A stretch of 64,000 bases of DNA, taken from Plantibacter sp. VKM Ac-2880. Its GTDB lineage: Bacteria > Actinomycetota > Actinomycetes > Actinomycetales > Microbacteriaceae. The stretch's first letter is position 1. Every line of letters begins with the position of its first letter. The position numbers and the translations under genes are program-made. The stretch spans positions 1,365,530 through 1,429,529 of the forward strand of contig NZ_JADKSJ010000001.1 in assembly GCF_015351235.1 (NCBI RefSeq), written 5' to 3'. The notes beneath the pieces are model-generated. The model saw nothing but the letters and a program-made list of their open reading frames with translations, searched no databases and was not told where the DNA came from. Shown here one piece after another: positions 43,068 through 52,616 of this stretch.

Positions 43068-43747
43068 CCCGCATCCTGCTCGTCGAAGACGAAGCATCGT
43101 TGAGTGAACCGTTGAGTTATCTGCTCGAGCGGGAGGGCTACGAGGTCGAGGTGGCCGAGGACGGTCCGTCGGCGGTCCAGTCGTTCACCGCTCGCGGCGC
43201 CGACCTCGTGCTGCTCGACCTCATGCTGCCCGGCATCCCGGGCACGGAGGTCTGTCGGCAGATCCGTGCGGTGTCGAGCACGCCGATCATCATGCTGACC
43301 GCGAAGGACTCCGAAGTCGACATCGTCGTGGGTCTCGAACTGGGAGCCGACGACTACGTCACGAAGCCGTATTCCACCCGCGAGCTGCTCGCACGGATCC
43401 GCGCGGTCCTGCGCCGCCGTGTCGACGCGGACCAGGCACAGGAGGAGGTGCTGCTCGAGGCCGGTACGGTCCGGATGGACACCGAGCGCCATGTCGTCGA
43501 GGTCAACGGTGCCCCGATCCCCATGCCGCTGAAGGAGTACGAGCTGCTCGAGCTGCTGCTGCGGAACGCCGGGCGCGTGCTCACCCGCGGGCAGCTGATC
43601 GACCGCGTGTGGGGGAGCGACTACTACGGCGACACCAAGACGCTCGACGTCCACATCAAGCGCATCCGTTCGCGCATCGAGGCGAACCCGTCGGAGCCGG
43701 TGATGCTCGTCACCGTCCGCGGGCTCGGCTACCGGTTCGAGGCCTGA
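43064..43747 (+). CDS. regX3: response regulator RegX3
   Basis: A 227-residue OmpR-type regulator. The receiver has the acidic pair (E8, D9), the phospho-acceptor D52 and K101 (VTKPYS); the winged helix is at about 130-225 (PLKEYELLELLLRNAGRVLT, then KTLDVHIKRIRSRIE). As the partner of SenX3 it is the likely activator at the PHO boxes before pstS and ppk1. Translation is coupled to senX3 by the GTGA overlap. Confidence 0.95.
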   Translation: MTRILLVEDEASLSEPLSYLLEREGYEVEVAEDGPSAVQSFTARGADLVLLDLMLPGIPGTEVCRQIRAVSSTPIIMLTAKDSEVDIVVGLELGADDYVTKPYSTRELLARIRAVLRRRVDADQAQEEVLLEAGTVRMDTERHVVEVNGAPIPMPLKEYELLELLLRNAGRVLTRGQLIDRVWGSDYYGDTKTLDVHIKRIRSRIEANPSEPVMLVTVRGLGYRFEA

Positions 43748-43768
43748 CCGCGACGTCCGGCACACCGA

Positions 43769-43804
43769 CGAACGCCCCGCCTCTCAGGAGAGGCGGGGCG
43801 TTCG
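43769..43804. terminator. bidirectional terminator between regX3 and lipoprotein gene
   Basis: A 16-bp perfect stem (43769-43784 with 43789-43804) with a CAGG loop lies between convergent genes. Confidence 0.88.
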
Positions 43805-43822
43805 GTCGTGATCGGTGCTCGA

Positions 43823-44368
43823 CTACTCGGTCGGCTCCGTCGTGGGCGTGGCGAGCGGCGTCGGGATATCGCTCGGCTCCACCGTCGGTTCCTCCGTCGG
43901 CTGGGGCGTGGGGACGAGCGTCGAGTACTCGAGCAGCTCTCCGGTGAGGACCGGGACGCTCGCGGTGGCACCGGTCTCTTCGCCGTACTGGAAGAAGACG
44001 TCGACGATCCCGCCGGGCTGCACGCCGAGCGACTCGATCCGCAGGGGGTCGTTCGCCCCGCTCCCGTCGAAGCTCGTGAGACCCGGTTCGGCGAGGACCT
44101 GGAACTGCTCGTCGATGCCCTCGACCTCGATGAGCACGGTGTGCGCGCGGTCGTCGCGGTTCGCGACGCTGAAGACGAGGTTGCCGGTCTCGCCGTCGTC
44201 CGAGACGACGATGGCGTTGCGGACCGCGACCGAGCCGACGGTGACACCGACGCCGTCCGAGGCGTCGTACTGCTTCAGGGTCGCCTGCGGCGCGATCAGG
44301 TTGCACCCGCTCATGCCGAGTGCGACAGCACCGGCGACGACGATGGAAGCGATGAGACGCGCCTTCAC
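43823..44368 (-). CDS. secreted lipoprotein of unknown function
   Basis: A 181-residue lipoprotein with lipobox MSGC (C22). The mature part contains an Ig-like beta region (about 45-130: GVTVGSVAVRNAIVVSDDGE, then LVFSVANRDD) like that of periplasmic copper-chaperone-type or DUF folds, and a C-terminal Pro/Thr/Glu-rich tail. No metal-binding Met/His set is visible, so a copper role is not supported. The start is GTG 44368, with GGAGG five bases upstream. It is divergent from carD, with a 209-bp gap. Confidence 0.7.
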   Translation of the reverse strand: MKARLIASIVVAGAVALGMSGCNLIAPQATLKQYDASDGVGVTVGSVAVRNAIVVSDDGETGNLVFSVANRDDRAHTVLIEVEGIDEQFQVLAEPGLTSFDGSGANDPLRIESLGVQPGGIVDVFFQYGEETGATASVPVLTGELLEYSTLVPTPQPTEEPTVEPSDIPTPLATPTTEPTE

Positions 44369-44542
44369 AGAACCCTCCAAGATGTGGTGGCCCCGGGCGC
44401 AGACGAGTGACAGGTGTCCCGGGATCCGGATTCGAGTCTAGCCCACCCCCGCGTGGCGACGCGGTCGCTGCGGGCTCCTGGACGGGGCGTCGTCCCTCGG
44501 CCCTGCCGCGGGCCCCGTACCCGGCTCTGATCAGGGGTCCTG

Positions 44543-44551
44543 TGGTATTCT
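44543..44551 (+). promoter_or_regulatory. extended -10 promoter of carD
   Basis: TGG followed by TATTCT forms an extended -10 element about 27 bp before the carD start. AAGGGA at 44562-44567 is the likely ribosome site. Confidence 0.5.
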
Positions 44552-44577
44552 GGTAGACGCCGAAGGGACCGACACCC

Positions 44578-45060
44578 ATGATCTTCGAAGTTGGCGAGAC
44601 CGTCGTCTACCCGCACCACGGTGCCGCGACCATCACCGAGGTGAAGACCCGCGTCGTCAAGGGCGAGGAGAGGCTCTATCTGAAGCTCCGTGTCACGCAG
44701 GGCGACCTCGTCATCGAGGTCCCGGCCGAGAACGTCGACCTCGTCGGCGTGCGCGACGTCATCGGACAGGAGGGCGTGGACCGCGTGTTCGACGTGCTCC
44801 GCGCGCCGTTCACCGAGGAGCCGACGAACTGGTCCCGTCGATACAAGGCGAACCTCGAGAAGCTCGCGTCGGGAGACGTCATCAAGGTGTCCGAGGTCGT
44901 CCGCGACCTCTGGCGGCGCGACCAGGACCGCGGTCTCTCGGCCGGGGAGAAGCGCATGCTCGCGAAGGCGCGGCAGATCCTCGTCTCCGAGCTGGCGCTC
45001 GCGGAGCAGACGGACGAGGAGCAGGCGTCCTCCGTCCTCGACGAGGTCCTCGCGTCCTGA
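44578..45060 (+). CDS. carD: CarD-family RNA polymerase-binding transcription factor
   Basis: A 160-residue CarD. The N-terminal RNAP-interacting Tudor-like domain covers 1-60 ([23 protein letters not shown]), and the helical DNA-binding part 65-160 includes the [17 protein letters not shown] region with the upstream-fork Trp. CarD stabilises open complexes at rRNA and many other promoters and is essential in mycobacteria. carD followed by ispD/ispF is a conserved order, and here ispDF begins 46 bp downstream. Confidence 0.95.
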   Translation: MIFEVGETVVYPHHGAATITEVKTRVVKGEERLYLKLRVTQGDLVIEVPAENVDLVGVRDVIGQEGVDRVFDVLRAPFTEEPTNWSRRYKANLEKLASGDVIKVSEVVRDLWRRDQDRGLSAGEKRMLAKARQILVSELALAEQTDEEQASSVLDEVLAS

Positions 45061-45106
45061 GCCGGCCCGCTGCTCGCTGATCGCGCGGGAGAAGTAGGCT
45101 CGGCAC

Positions 45107-46381
45107 ATGGCTGCGATCTACGAACCGAGTGCTGCTGCAGAGACGTCCCTGGACGGTCCCGCCGTCGCCGTGATCGTCGTCGCGGCCGGGAGCGGGACGC
45201 GGCTCGGTGCCGGGATACCGAAGGCGTTCGTGTCCCTCGCCGGCAGCACCGTGCTCGAACACGCGCTCGCACCGGTCTTCCGGCTCCGAGAGCCCGTGCA
45301 GCTCGTCCTCGTCGTGCCGGCAGACCGCGTGGGCGAGGCCGAGACCATCGGGCGGCGGGCGGCCGGTCGTGGCTCCGACCACCTCCGGGTGGTCGTCGGC
45401 GGTGAGACGCGACAGGAGTCGGTGCTCAACGGGCTCGCCGCGCTGTGGCCTGGGGTCCGCACCGTGCTCGTCCACGACGCGGCCCGCGCGCTCACGCCGA
45501 CGGCCCAGTTCGAGCGGGTGATCGAAGCCGCGGCGCGCACCGGCTGGGGCGTCGTGCCCGCGCTCCCGGTCACCGACACGATCAAGCAGGTGGACGCGAG
45601 CGCCGTCGTCGAGCGGACGATCGACCGTACCGAGCTGCGGGCCGTCCAGACGCCACAGGCGTTCCCGAGGGACGCACTGGTCGCGGCGTTCCGTGTTGCC
45701 GCGGACCGGCTCGCCACCGCGACCGACGATGCGGCCCTCTACGCGGACGCCGGGCATCCGGTCGTGACGGTGGAGGGTTCGGAGGCCGCGTTCAAGATCA
45801 CCACGCCGTGGGACGCTCAGCGCGCGGAACGGCTGCTGACGGAACCGGCCGCAACCGAAGCCCACGCCGGAGCCGGCGACGCCGACACCGGTTCGACGAC
45901 GACGCAGCCCGGCCGGATCCGGACCGGCATCGGCATCGACGTCCACGCCTTCGCGGAGGAGGGCGAGCTGCACCTCGCCGGCCTCTCCTGGCCGGGGGAG
46001 CGGGCGCTCGCCGGTCACAGCGACGGCGACGCGGTCGCCCACGCGATCGTCGACGCGCTCCTCTCGGCTGCGGGGCTCGGCGACATCGGTTCGATGTTCG
46101 GTACCGACGATCCCCGCTTCGCCGGAGCCCGCGGATCGGTCTTCCTCGAAGCGGCGGTCGAACGACTGCGCGCCGCCGGATATGAGGTCGTGAACGTCGC
46201 GGTGCAGCTCGTCGGGAACCGCCCTCGCTTCGCGCCCCGCCGCCTCGAGGCGGAGTCCGCGCTGGGTGCGCTCGTGGGCGCGCCGGTCAGCATCGCGGCG
46301 ACGACGACGGACGCGCTCGGGTTCACGGGTCGTGGCGAGGGTGTGGCCGCCGTGGTGACGGCGCTGATCGAGCGCCGCTGA
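45107..46381 (+). CDS. ispDF: bifunctional IspD-IspF (MEP cytidylyltransferase / MEcPP synthase)
   Basis: A 424-residue fusion. Residues ~18-245 are IspD (AAGSGTRLGAGIPKAF nucleotide loop, LVHDAARAL, PVTDTIKQ), which makes CDP-ME from MEP and CTP. Residues ~264-424 are IspF (GIGIDVHAF with the Asp/His zinc ligands, AGHSDGDAVAHAI), which cyclises CDP-MEP to MEcPP. A Thr/Ala/Glu-rich linker of about 20 residues joins them. The fused order is known in several bacteria; here it couples steps 3 and 5 of the non-mevalonate isoprenoid pathway. It follows carD in the same direction. Confidence 0.95.
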   Translation: MAAIYEPSAAAETSLDGPAVAVIVVAAGSGTRLGAGIPKAFVSLAGSTVLEHALAPVFRLREPVQLVLVVPADRVGEAETIGRRAAGRGSDHLRVVVGGETRQESVLNGLAALWPGVRTVLVHDAARALTPTAQFERVIEAAARTGWGVVPALPVTDTIKQVDASAVVERTIDRTELRAVQTPQAFPRDALVAAFRVAADRLATATDDAALYADAGHPVVTVEGSEAAFKITTPWDAQRAERLLTEPAATEAHAGAGDADTGSTTTQPGRIRTGIGIDVHAFAEEGELHLAGLSWPGERALAGHSDGDAVAHAIVDALLSAAGLGDIGSMFGTDDPRFAGARGSVFLEAAVERLRAAGYEVVNVAVQLVGNRPRFAPRRLEAESALGALVGAPVSIAATTTDALGFTGRGEGVAAVVTALIERR

Positions 46382-46410
46382 CCACCGGTCGCTGTTCGCG
46401 GGCAACCGCG

Positions 46411-47529
46411 TCAGTCGGAGGCCGTCGGGTCGACGAGTTCGACGGGCATCTCGAGAAACCGTCCGTAGTCCGTGGCCGCGCGGCGGAAGCCGGCTTCGGC
46501 GCGTCGGCCGAGCGGGGCGAACGGCTCCGGCGTGATCGTGACGGTCTTCGGCCCGATCCGTCGTCGCCACGTGCCGACGATCCGACCGTCGACGGTGATC
46601 ATCGGGAGGAAGATGCCGTTGGCCCCCGGGGCGACACGCTCCGCGTACTGGGTGGGAAGCGACAGTCCGCGATCCCGGTAGCCGAGGAGCAGCTCGTCGA
46701 ATCCGGGCAGGGCCAGGACCGACGGTGCCCCGATGGGTCGAGGGGCCGACACGCCCTCGGTCTCGACGGTCGACCACTGCAGCACACCCTCCAGCTCGCG
46801 CGCCTCGACACGGTCACCGGCGATGTCCAGCCCGCGTTTCACCTGGGCGACCGTGAGCTTCGACCACCAGGTGACGTCGGCCACGGTCGCCGGGCCATGA
46901 CCCGCGAGATACCGGACCATGAACTCGCCGAGGGCTTCGTCGGGTTCGAGTGCTCGCGGTGAGCGGATCCACTCCTCCGTGAGGACGAGCGACTGCTGCT
47001 TGCCCGACGGCGGCCCCCAGCAGACGACGCCGCTCATGGCGAGCTCCATGAGCAGGTGGGAGCCGCGTTGCCCGATGATCGGGATGCCCGCTGCCGTGTG
47101 GGCGGCCAGCAGCTCGTCTCGACCGGCACGTCGTCCGCCGCCGAGCATCGCCTCGGTGATGTCCCGGGATCGCGCGAAGGTCTCGGCGTCGAGTTCCAGT
47201 TGGCGATGGCGTGCGGCGATTGTCGAACGAACCCGGGGGACGGCGAGCCCGAGGATCCAGCCGAGATCCTCGGCGGCGACGAGGTGGAGGGTTCCCCGCA
47301 TGGGCCAGGACCGCACCACCGATCCGTCTTCGAGGGCGCCCAGCACCTCGGCGAGGGTGGAACCGGGCGAGCGGACGCCGATCGCCCACAGTCCGGAGGC
47401 CAGGTCCTGTGCCTGGAGGGCGAGCAGCCGGGACACGACCCCGGCCGGCGACCGCGGCGACCCGCCCTGGAGGAGCTGCGCGCCGAGGCGCGCCTCGAGA
47501 ACCCGTGGCTCGTCCCGTCCAGTCGTCAT
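46411..47529 (-). CDS. winged-helix DNA-binding protein, AlkZ/YcaQ-like glycosylase family
   Basis: A 372-residue protein of the HTH_42 (PF06224) family. QAQ at 39-41 in LLALQAQDLASG fits the catalytic QxQ motif of AlkZ-like glycosylases that excise alkylated or crosslinked bases. RSWPMRGTLHLVAAEDLGWI and the wing segments (GHGPATVADVTWWSKLTVAQ) also match. The subgroup with QxQ includes AlkX-type crosslink glycosylases; the exact substrate is not decided by sequence. It diverges from cysS with 40 bp between starts. Some members sit in antibiotic clusters, but no cluster is seen here. Confidence 0.85.
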   Translation of the reverse strand: MTTGRDEPRVLEARLGAQLLQGGSPRSPAGVVSRLLALQAQDLASGLWAIGVRSPGSTLAEVLGALEDGSVVRSWPMRGTLHLVAAEDLGWILGLAVPRVRSTIAARHRQLELDAETFARSRDITEAMLGGGRRAGRDELLAAHTAAGIPIIGQRGSHLLMELAMSGVVCWGPPSGKQQSLVLTEEWIRSPRALEPDEALGEFMVRYLAGHGPATVADVTWWSKLTVAQVKRGLDIAGDRVEARELEGVLQWSTVETEGVSAPRPIGAPSVLALPGFDELLLGYRDRGLSLPTQYAERVAPGANGIFLPMITVDGRIVGTWRRRIGPKTVTITPEPFAPLGRRAEAGFRRAATDYGRFLEMPVELVDPTASD

Positions 47530-47569
47530 GCGACCATCATGCCGCGACGGCGGCGGCTAGTCTGGTCTC

Positions 47570-49024
47570 GTGGCCCTCCGACTCTACGATTCGAAAACGC
47601 AGTCCCTCCGGGACTTCGTGCCGCTCCGCGAAGCCGAGGCGGGGCTGTACGTCTGCGGACCCACGGTGCAGTCCTCGCCGCACATCGGCCACCTGCGCAG
47701 CGCGCTCGTCTACGACCAGTTGCGACGCTGGCTGACCGCCTCCGGCTTGCGCGTCACGCTCGTCCGCAACGTCACCGACATCGACGACAAGATCCTGGCG
47801 AACGCCGCCGCGGGTTCCGAGGGCGGCTTCGCCTTGCCCGGGGAGGAATGGTGGGCGCTCGCCTACCGGTACGAACTCGAGTTCACCGCCGCCTACCGCG
47901 CGCTCGGCATCCTGCCGCCGAGCTACGAGCCGCGAGCCACCGCGAGCATCCCGGAGATGCAGGAGCTCATCGAGCGACTGGTCGACGCCGGGCATGCGTA
48001 TCCCGCACCGGACGAGTCCGGCGACGTCTACTTCGACACCGCATCGTGGAGCCGGTACGGCGAGCTGACTCGTCAGAGCGCCGAGCACATGGAGGCCGCG
48101 ACCGACGCCGATCCCCGTGGGAAGCGCGATCCGCGGGACTTCGCGCTGTGGAAGGGCACGAAGCCCGGCGAGCCACGCTCGGCGAGCTGGATGTCGCCCT
48201 GGGGAGAAGGCCGTCCCGGCTGGCACATCGAGTGCTCGGCGATGTCGACGAAGTACCTCGGCGAGGAGTTCGACATCCACGGCGGCGGACTCGATCTGCG
48301 CTTCCCCCATCACGAGAACGAGCTCGCCCAGTCGAGTGCCGCCGGTGACCCGTTCGCACGGTACTGGTTGCACAACGGTCTGGTCGCGGTGTCCGGCGGG
48401 CAGAAGATGTCCAAATCGCTCGGCAACTCCGTCTACGCAGCCGACCTCCTCGCCGAGGCGAGGCCACTGGTCGTGCGGTACTACCTGGGTGCTGCGCAGT
48501 ACCGCTCCACCCTTGAATTCCACGACGGCGCACTCGCCGAGGCGGAGGCGGCGCTCGGTCGGATCGAGGGCTTCCTGGACCGTTCCCGTCGCGCAGGGCT
48601 CCTCGACGAGGCGGACCGCGCACCCGATCGCGCGACGCTCCCGGCCGCGTTCGTCGAGGCGATGGACGACGACCTCAACATCCCCCGCGCCCTGGCGGCA
48701 CTGCACGAAGCCGTCCGCGTGGGCAATGCCGCCCTCGACCGCGGCGACGATCTCGACGTCGCCCGGGAGAGCAGTGTCGCGGTGCTCGACATGACCCGCG
48801 TCCTCGGTATCGACCCGACCGACCCCTCGTGGTCCTCGGGCACCGACCCCATCACTCACCGATCCCTGTCCGCACTCGTCGAGCGCCTGCTCGTCGATCG
48901 CGCTGACGCCAGGGTCGCCAAGGACTTCGCAGCGGCCGACCGGATCCGCGACGAACTCACCGCGGCCGGGATCACCATCGAAGACACCCCGTCCGGAGCA
49001 CATTGGAGTATCAGTGGCAAGTAA
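47570..49024 (+). CDS. cysS: cysteinyl-tRNA synthetase
   Basis: A 484-residue class I synthetase that charges tRNA-Cys. HIGH is at 38-41 and KMSKS at 279-283. The zinc-site Cys29 in YVCGPTVQ and the ECSAMS and HHENELAQS segments complete the active site. The start is GTG 47570. It overlaps rlmB by 11 bp, a common actinobacterial pairing. It is not the MshC ligase of mycothiol synthesis, which lacks the C-terminal anticodon domain present here. Confidence 0.97.
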   Translation: MALRLYDSKTQSLRDFVPLREAEAGLYVCGPTVQSSPHIGHLRSALVYDQLRRWLTASGLRVTLVRNVTDIDDKILANAAAGSEGGFALPGEEWWALAYRYELEFTAAYRALGILPPSYEPRATASIPEMQELIERLVDAGHAYPAPDESGDVYFDTASWSRYGELTRQSAEHMEAATDADPRGKRDPRDFALWKGTKPGEPRSASWMSPWGEGRPGWHIECSAMSTKYLGEEFDIHGGGLDLRFPHHENELAQSSAAGDPFARYWLHNGLVAVSGGQKMSKSLGNSVYAADLLAEARPLVVRYYLGAAQYRSTLEFHDGALAEAEAALGRIEGFLDRSRRAGLLDEADRAPDRATLPAAFVEAMDDDLNIPRALAALHEAVRVGNAALDRGDDLDVARESSVAVLDMTRVLGIDPTDPSWSSGTDPITHRSLSALVERLLVDRADARVAKDFAAADRIRDELTAAGITIEDTPSGAHWSISGK

Positions 49025-50024
49025 GCCTTCCCGCCCGACCGGGCCGAAGAAAGCGAAGAAGGGTCCCACCAAGGGCACCGGTGGCCTCGGCCGCAAGGCG
49101 CTCGAAGGTCGTGGGCCGACCCCCAAGGCCGAGGACCGCGCCTGGCACCCCGCCGGCAAGCGGAAGGCCGCGCAGGAGCGCTACGCGGCCTCCGGCGGCA
49201 CCGGCAAGCCCAAGCAGCCGGCCGGCCAGAACGGACGACCGTCGACGAACGGTCGCACCAAGCAGAAGTCGAGCGACGAGTCCGAGGTCGTGACGGGCCG
49301 CAACTCCGTGCTCGAGGCGCTGCGCGCGAAGATCCCGGCCACCACGCTCTACGTCGCGACGCGCATCGAGATGGACGATCGGGTGAAGGAGGCGCTCAGC
49401 CTCGCCACCCGCCGCGGCATCCCCGTCCTCGAGGTGATGCGGCCGGAACTCGACCGCATGGCCGGGTTCGACGGCGTCCACCAGGGGCTCGCCATCAAGG
49501 TGCCCCCGTACGAGTACGCGCACCCCATGGAGCTGCTCGACCAGGTCATCGCGCGGGGCGAGAACCCGCTGTTCATCGCCCTCGACGGCATCACCGACCC
49601 GCGCAACCTGGGTGCGATCATCCGCTCGACGGCCGCGTTCGGCGGGCACGGCGTCATCCTCCCGCAGCGTCGGAGCGTCGGGCTGACCGCCTCGGCGTGG
49701 AAGACCTCGGCCGGCGCGGCAGCACGCACACCGGTCGCGATGGCCGCCAACCTCACGCAGACGCTCAAGGCGTTCAAGGAGCGCGGCGTCTTCGTGATCG
49801 GCCTCGACGGCGACGGCGACGTATCGCTGCCCGGCCTGGAACTCGCCGACCAGCCGATCCTCGTGGTCGTCGGCAGCGAGGGCAAGGGGCTCTCGCGCCT
49901 CGTCACCGAGACGTGCGACGCGGTCGTCTCGATCCCGATCTCGGCTGCGACGGAGTCGCTGAACGCGGGGATCGCGGCGAGCGTGACGCTCTACGAGATC
50001 GCGCGTCGACGGAGCGCCGAGTAA
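49014..50024 (+). CDS. rlmB: 23S rRNA (guanosine-2'-O)-methyltransferase RlmB-like, SpoU/TrmH family
   Basis: A 336-residue SPOUT methyltransferase. The first ~85 residues are Lys/Gly/Pro-rich and disordered, probably RNA-binding. Residues ~90-165 form the L30e-like substrate-binding domain ([12 protein letters not shown]). Residues 170-336 are the knotted catalytic domain, with motif 1 [13 protein letters not shown], motif 2 [10 protein letters not shown] and motif 3 [17 protein letters not shown]. It probably methylates G2251-type positions in 23S rRNA. The start is GTG 49014 inside the cysS 3' end, so it is co-translated with cysS. Confidence 0.9.
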   Translation: MASKPSRPTGPKKAKKGPTKGTGGLGRKALEGRGPTPKAEDRAWHPAGKRKAAQERYAASGGTGKPKQPAGQNGRPSTNGRTKQKSSDESEVVTGRNSVLEALRAKIPATTLYVATRIEMDDRVKEALSLATRRGIPVLEVMRPELDRMAGFDGVHQGLAIKVPPYEYAHPMELLDQVIARGENPLFIALDGITDPRNLGAIIRSTAAFGGHGVILPQRRSVGLTASAWKTSAGAAARTPVAMAANLTQTLKAFKERGVFVIGLDGDGDVSLPGLELADQPILVVVGSEGKGLSRLVTETCDAVVSIPISAATESLNAGIAASVTLYEIARRRSAE

Positions 50025-50052
50025 GCGGCAGCATCACGACGGTCGGACACGC

Positions 50053-50101
50053 CGACCGAAGGCCCTGGGAACGGATCACACCGTCCCAGGGCCTTCGGTC
50101 G
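50053..50101. terminator. bidirectional terminator between rlmB and DUF4032 gene
   Basis: An 18-bp perfect stem (50053-50070 with 50084-50101), extendable by inner ACGG/CCGT pairing, lies between convergent genes. Confidence 0.85.
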
Positions 50102-50120
50102 TCCAGCGCTGCGGCGTCGG

Positions 50121-51401
50121 TCAGACGAGGTCGCGCCAGTCGACCGGGCCGGTCATCGCGGCGGGGATGCTGATCGCTTCGGTGGGCGGCACGATCATCG
50201 TCGCCTCGTCGCGACGGTGTCGCAGGACGGTGTTCACATAGGAGCCGACCGCCTCGGCCAGCGGGATGTCGCGGCCCTCGTTCTGCGCGAGGAACCACCG
50301 GTGCTCGAGGAGCTGGTGGAAGATCTCCGCCGGCTCGAGCTTGCCGCGGAGCTCGCGCGGGATGGCCTTCACGACGGGCTCGAACACTCGGATAAGCCAC
50401 TCGTGTGCGGCCATCTCCTCGTCGAAGCCGTCCTTCCCGAACGACGCCGAGTACGCGTCGAGGTCGTTGAGCAGACGCCTGGCCTGGTTCTCCCCAGCGT
50501 CGAGGCCCGTGAGCCGGAGGAGCCGACGCTGGTGGTGTCCGGCGTCGACGACCTTCGGCTGGATGCGGACGGTCGAGCCCTCGTCGGTCGTCTTGATCGC
50601 GAGCTCCTCGATGTCGAAGCCCAGCTCGTTCAGGCGGTGCACGCGTTCCGTGATCCTCCAGCGCTCGGAGGCGTCGAAGGACTCGGAGCCCGTGAGCTCC
50701 TTCCAGAGCGACCGGTAGGCCGCGACGATGCCGTTGCTCACGGTCACGGGGTCGAGCTCGACGTCGGCGCGCCCGCCCGCCTCGAGGTCGAGCAGTTCAC
50801 CGGCGATGTTCACCCGCGCGATCTCGAGGTCGTTCTCACGCTGCCCGTTGGACAGGCCTCCCTCGTAGAGCTTGCCGGTCTCGGCATCGACGAGGTAGGC
50901 GGCGAAGGCCCCCGCATCGCGTCGGAAGAGCGTGTTCGACAGCGAGACGTCGCCCCAGAAGAACCCGACGATGTGCAGGCGGACGAGCAGGACGGCGAGG
51001 GCGTCCACCAGACGGGTCGCCGTGTCCGGCCGCAGCGTCCCCTGGAAGAGCGCGCGGTAGGGGAGTGAGAACTTCAGGTGCCGGGTGACCAGGACGCTCG
51101 GGAGTTCCCTGCCCTTCCGGTCGGAGCGGTTGGTGATGACCGCCAGCGGGTCGACGCAGGGGATGTCGAGGCGCTGCAGGGTGCGCAGCATGTCGTACTC
51201 ACCCTTCGCCATCTCGGCGGTGGTCTCCTTGACGGCGATCACGTACCCGGAAAGGTTCGCGAACCGCACCAGATGGCGGGAGATGCCCTTCGGCAGGGAC
51301 GCGATGGCCTCGTTCGGCCAGTTCTCGAGCGGAAGCTCCCAGGGGAGGTCGAGCAGCGCCGGGTCGACGGTGGCTGCGGTGATGTTCAATGCGCCGGACA
51401 T
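50121..51401 (-). CDS. DUF4032 protein with N-terminal lipopolysaccharide-kinase-like domain
   Basis: A 426-residue protein. Residues ~30-200 resemble an atypical kinase fold: a Lys in VIAVKETTAE (a beta3-like position), GFFWGDVSLSNTLFRRD (catalytic HxD-like loop with Asp and Asn), and YLVDAETG (DFG-like Asp). Residues 200-420 are the DUF4032 part (HLNEL-rich helices, GHHQRRLLRLTGLDAGENQA, LLEHRWFLAQNEGRDI). The substrate is unknown; Kdo/WaaP-like kinases act on sugars, but Gram-positive cells lack lipopolysaccharide. It lies next to the sugar ATPase gene on the same strand, separated by a terminator-like hairpin. Confidence 0.8.
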   Translation of the reverse strand: MSGALNITAATVDPALLDLPWELPLENWPNEAIASLPKGISRHLVRFANLSGYVIAVKETTAEMAKGEYDMLRTLQRLDIPCVDPLAVITNRSDRKGRELPSVLVTRHLKFSLPYRALFQGTLRPDTATRLVDALAVLLVRLHIVGFFWGDVSLSNTLFRRDAGAFAAYLVDAETGKLYEGGLSNGQRENDLEIARVNIAGELLDLEAGGRADVELDPVTVSNGIVAAYRSLWKELTGSESFDASERWRITERVHRLNELGFDIEELAIKTTDEGSTVRIQPKVVDAGHHQRRLLRLTGLDAGENQARRLLNDLDAYSASFGKDGFDEEMAAHEWLIRVFEPVVKAIPRELRGKLEPAEIFHQLLEHRWFLAQNEGRDIPLAEAVGSYVNTVLRHRRDEATMIVPPTEAISIPAAMTGPVDWRDLV

Positions 51402-51452
51402 GGTGCGATGCGCTCCTCGGGAGGGATCGAGCTGAGGTGGGACAGACGAAAA

Positions 51453-51497
51453 CGACGATGGCCGAGCGATCGGAGACCGACCGCTCGACCATCGTCG
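51453..51497 (-). terminator. terminator of the MsiK-type ATPase gene
   Basis: A 16-bp stem with one mismatch (51453-51468 with 51482-51497) lies just past the msiK stop. In the leftward direction it is followed by TTTTCGTCT, so it is oriented as a Rho-independent terminator. Confidence 0.8.
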
Positions 51498-51506
51498 GCG
51501 GAACTA

Positions 51507-52616
51507 CTAGATCGAGGAGGACACGACCGGCTTGTTGCCGAGGCGCTCACCCGAGGCCGAGTCGAACGCGTGCACGTGGTGCGGCGTCGGCGCGAGGAAC
51601 ACGGTGTCGCCGATGTGGGCGTGGTTGCGGCCGTCGACGCGGGCGACGATGTCGGTGCGCTTGCCGGAGACCTCGGTGTGGCCGTAGAGGTAGCCGTCGG
51701 CGCCGAGTTCCTCGACGAGGTCGACGGTCACCTCGATGCCGGAGCCGGAGTTGCTGGAGACGGTGATGTCCTCCGGGCGCACGCCGACCGTGACGTTCTT
51801 GGACGGGGCGGCGTCGGTGATCTCGCGCTCCACCGGGATGATGAATCCTCCGAGCTTGATGCCGCCGTCGGCGATCTCACCCTCGAAGAGGTTCATGGCG
51901 GGGCTGCCGATGAAGCCGGCGACGAACACGTTGTTCGGCTTCTCGTACAGGTCGCGAGGCGTGCCGACCTGCTGCAGGATGCCGTCCTTCAGGACCGCGA
52001 TCCGGTCGCCCATGGTGAGCGCCTCGGTCTGGTCGTGGGTGACGTAGACCGTGGTGACGCCGAGGCGACGCTGGAGCGACGCGATCTGGGTGCGGGTCTG
52101 GACGCGGAGCTTGGCGTCGAGGTTCGACAGCGGCTCGTCCATGAGGAAGACCTGCGGCTGACGGACGATGGCGCGGCCCATCGCGACACGCTGACGCTGA
52201 CCACCGGAGAGCGCCTTCGGCTTGCGGGTCAGGTAGTCCTCGAGGTCGAGGAGCTTCGCGGCTTCGAGGACGCGGGTGGCGCGCTCCTCCTTGCCGACGC
52301 CGGCGATCTTGAGCGCGAAGCCCATGTTCTCGGCGACGGTCATGTGCGGGTAGAGCGCGTAGTTCTGGAACACCATCGCGATGTCGCGGTCCTTCGGCGG
52401 CACGTCGGTGACGTCGCGGTCGCCGATGAAGATGTGGCCGTCGTTGACCTCTTCGAGGCCGGCGAGCATGCGGAGCGAGGTGGACTTGCCGCAGCCGGAC
52501 GGGCCGACGAGGACGAGGAATTCGCCGTCGGCGACCTCGAGGTTCAGCTTGTCGACCGCGGGGCGGGTGCCGCCCGGGTAGAAACGGGTTGCATTGTCGA
52601 ACGTCACAGACGCCAT
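51507..52616 (-). CDS. multiple-sugar ABC transporter ATP-binding protein (UgpC/MsiK family)
   Basis: A 369-residue ABC ATPase. Walker [10 protein letters not shown] is at 38-46, the signature LSGGQRQRVAMGRA, and Walker B VFLMDEPLSNLDAKL. The C-terminal ~120 residues form the MalK-like OB/TOBE regulatory domain. A lone ATPase with no adjacent permeases is typical of MsiK, which energises several sugar importers in actinobacteria (cellobiose, maltose, chitobiose). The start is ATG 52616 with AAGGAGAAC upstream. A chitobiose role would fit the GH20 and nagA genes, but this is only inference. Confidence 0.9.
   Translation of the reverse strand: MASVTFDNATRFYPGGTRPAVDKLNLEVADGEFLVLVGPSGCGKSTSLRMLAGLEEVNDGHIFIGDRDVTDVPPKDRDIAMVFQNYALYPHMTVAENMGFALKIAGVGKEERATRVLEAAKLLDLEDYLTRKPKALSGGQRQRVAMGRAIVRQPQVFLMDEPLSNLDAKLRVQTRTQIASLQRRLGVTTVYVTHDQTEALTMGDRIAVLKDGILQQVGTPRDLYEKPNNVFVAGFIGSPAMNLFEGEIADGGIKLGGFIIPVEREITDAAPSKNVTVGVRPEDITVSSNSGSGIEVTVDLVEELGADGYLYGHTEVSGKRTDIVARVDGRNHAHIGDTVFLAPTPHHVHAFDSASGERLGNKPVVSSSI

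Noticed and set aside
47570..49024. MshC cysteine ligase of mycothiol synthesis
   Set aside because: The protein has full length including the C-terminal anticodon region and adjoins rlmB, as cysS does; MshC is shorter and has a different neighbourhood.
49014..50024. TrmH tRNA methyltransferase assignment
   Set aside because: The L30e-like substrate domain and the cysS neighbour fit RlmB-type enzymes better than TrmH, though the exact target is unproven.
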